Shown here piece by piece: positions 63,493 through 64,000 of a stretch of 64,000 nucleotides of DNA. The stretch's first letter is position 1, and every line of letters starts with the position of its first letter. This DNA is from Syngnathus acus. Its lineage: Eukaryota > Chordata > Actinopteri > Syngnathiformes > Syngnathidae. The notes beneath the pieces are model-generated. The model had not been told where the DNA came from, ran no database searches, and saw only the letters and a list, made by a program, of their open reading frames with translations. Position numbers and translations under genes: made by a program. The stretch is from assembly GCF_901709675.1 (NCBI RefSeq), contig NC_051104.1:5873501-5937500 (forward strand), written 5' to 3'.

Positions 63493-63566
63493 GAAGCTTC
63501 AAATTTGCTTCATGAAATAAAACAGGCAAAAGATACAACTGGTTCATGAAGCAAATTTGAAGCTTC
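63493..63566. repeat. Perfect 24-bp inverted repeat with 26-base loop
   Basis: The left arm at 63493-63516 (gaagcttcaaatttgcttca plus tgaa) is exactly reverse-complementary to the right arm at 63543-63566. The spacer is 26 bases. The arm sequence also occurs, imperfectly, in ubr2 intron 28 (32367-32517), so this is likely a hairpin-ended repeat rather than a unique structure. Confidence 0.85.
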
Positions 63567-64000
63567 GTTTTCCCATCATTACAGATATTTGGTCCAAAGC
63601 TATAATTCACTAAATTAGTTTGATAATTATTATGAATTCATGACAAATATAACTTTGCTCTTCTAGCTGTCTTCTTTGTATAGTCACAATTAAATCAATT
63701 CAAGGCTTCACAAATACATTCAAAACTCGATCTACTGCATTTACTCTGATCGAATCGAATGTCTCTCAAGTCTAACCTGCCTACAGGGAATAGAACCGAT
63801 AAAGTTTGAAGCTGCTCCCAACACCCTCTATTGAAATAAGTGCGATTAGGCTGACACCAGTTTAAGGAAGGACACGTAAGTGGCCCTTTGAGATAGAGCT
63901 GGTGTTTGGACACACTATCAGCAAATTAGATGAGGAGCTGTTGATGTGGAAAAAAAAAAAGACAAACCTAGTCATTTACAGGTGTGGAGGAGTGCTTAAA

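Larger units (their letters stand above)
53800..64000. other. Gene-poor right end of the window
   Basis: In about 10 kb I see no exon with paired splice sites and a recognisable product, and no RNA gene. It contains (TAA)n at about 54188-54210, A and T runs, a TA-rich tract near 57376-57390 and the palindrome at 63493-63566. It may hold regulatory DNA for hecw1, which cannot be judged from one sequence. Confidence 0.5.

Overview
The window is nuclear DNA from a ray-finned fish, most likely a percomorph with a compact genome. Genes are split by many short GT-AG introns (45 coding exons in 11.7 kb for ubr2, 29 in 11.7 kb for hecw1). Microsatellites, long homopolymers and small TIR elements are common, and no bacterial-style operons are seen. 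Products were recognised by comparing translated exons with remembered vertebrate protein families; no database search was run.

Layout. 1-7.3 kb has no recognisable gene, with a 177-bp tandem duplication near 0.46-0.81 kb and a small TIR element near 4.9 kb. At 7.30-7.37 kb a minus-strand first exon encoding a signal peptide is likely, beside CCAAT boxes; its gene would run off the left edge. 7.5-15.5 kb looks intergenic. Then come cox7a2l (minus, 3 coding exons, 114 aa), kcng3 (minus, 2 coding exons, 400 aa), an unrecognised coiled-coil gene (plus, probably 2 coding exons, 253 aa), and ubr2 (plus, 45 coding exons, 1757 aa). hecw1 (minus, 29 coding exons, 1624 aa) converges on ubr2. 51.5-64 kb holds the probable 5' noncoding part of hecw1 and then non-coding DNA with microsatellites and a perfect 24-bp inverted repeat.

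How the genes relate. They do not form a pathway. cox7a2l is a respiratory supercomplex factor, kcng3 a silent Kv channel subunit, ubr2 an N-degron RING E3 ligase, and hecw1 a neuronal HECT E3 ligase. cox7a2l and kcng3 are neighbours in human 2p21 too, so that pair is old synteny. ubr2 (human 6p21) and hecw1 (human 7p) beside them indicates rearrangement in one lineage. I found no defence system, CRISPR array, rRNA or tRNA. The least described item is the coiled-coil gene between kcng3 and ubr2.
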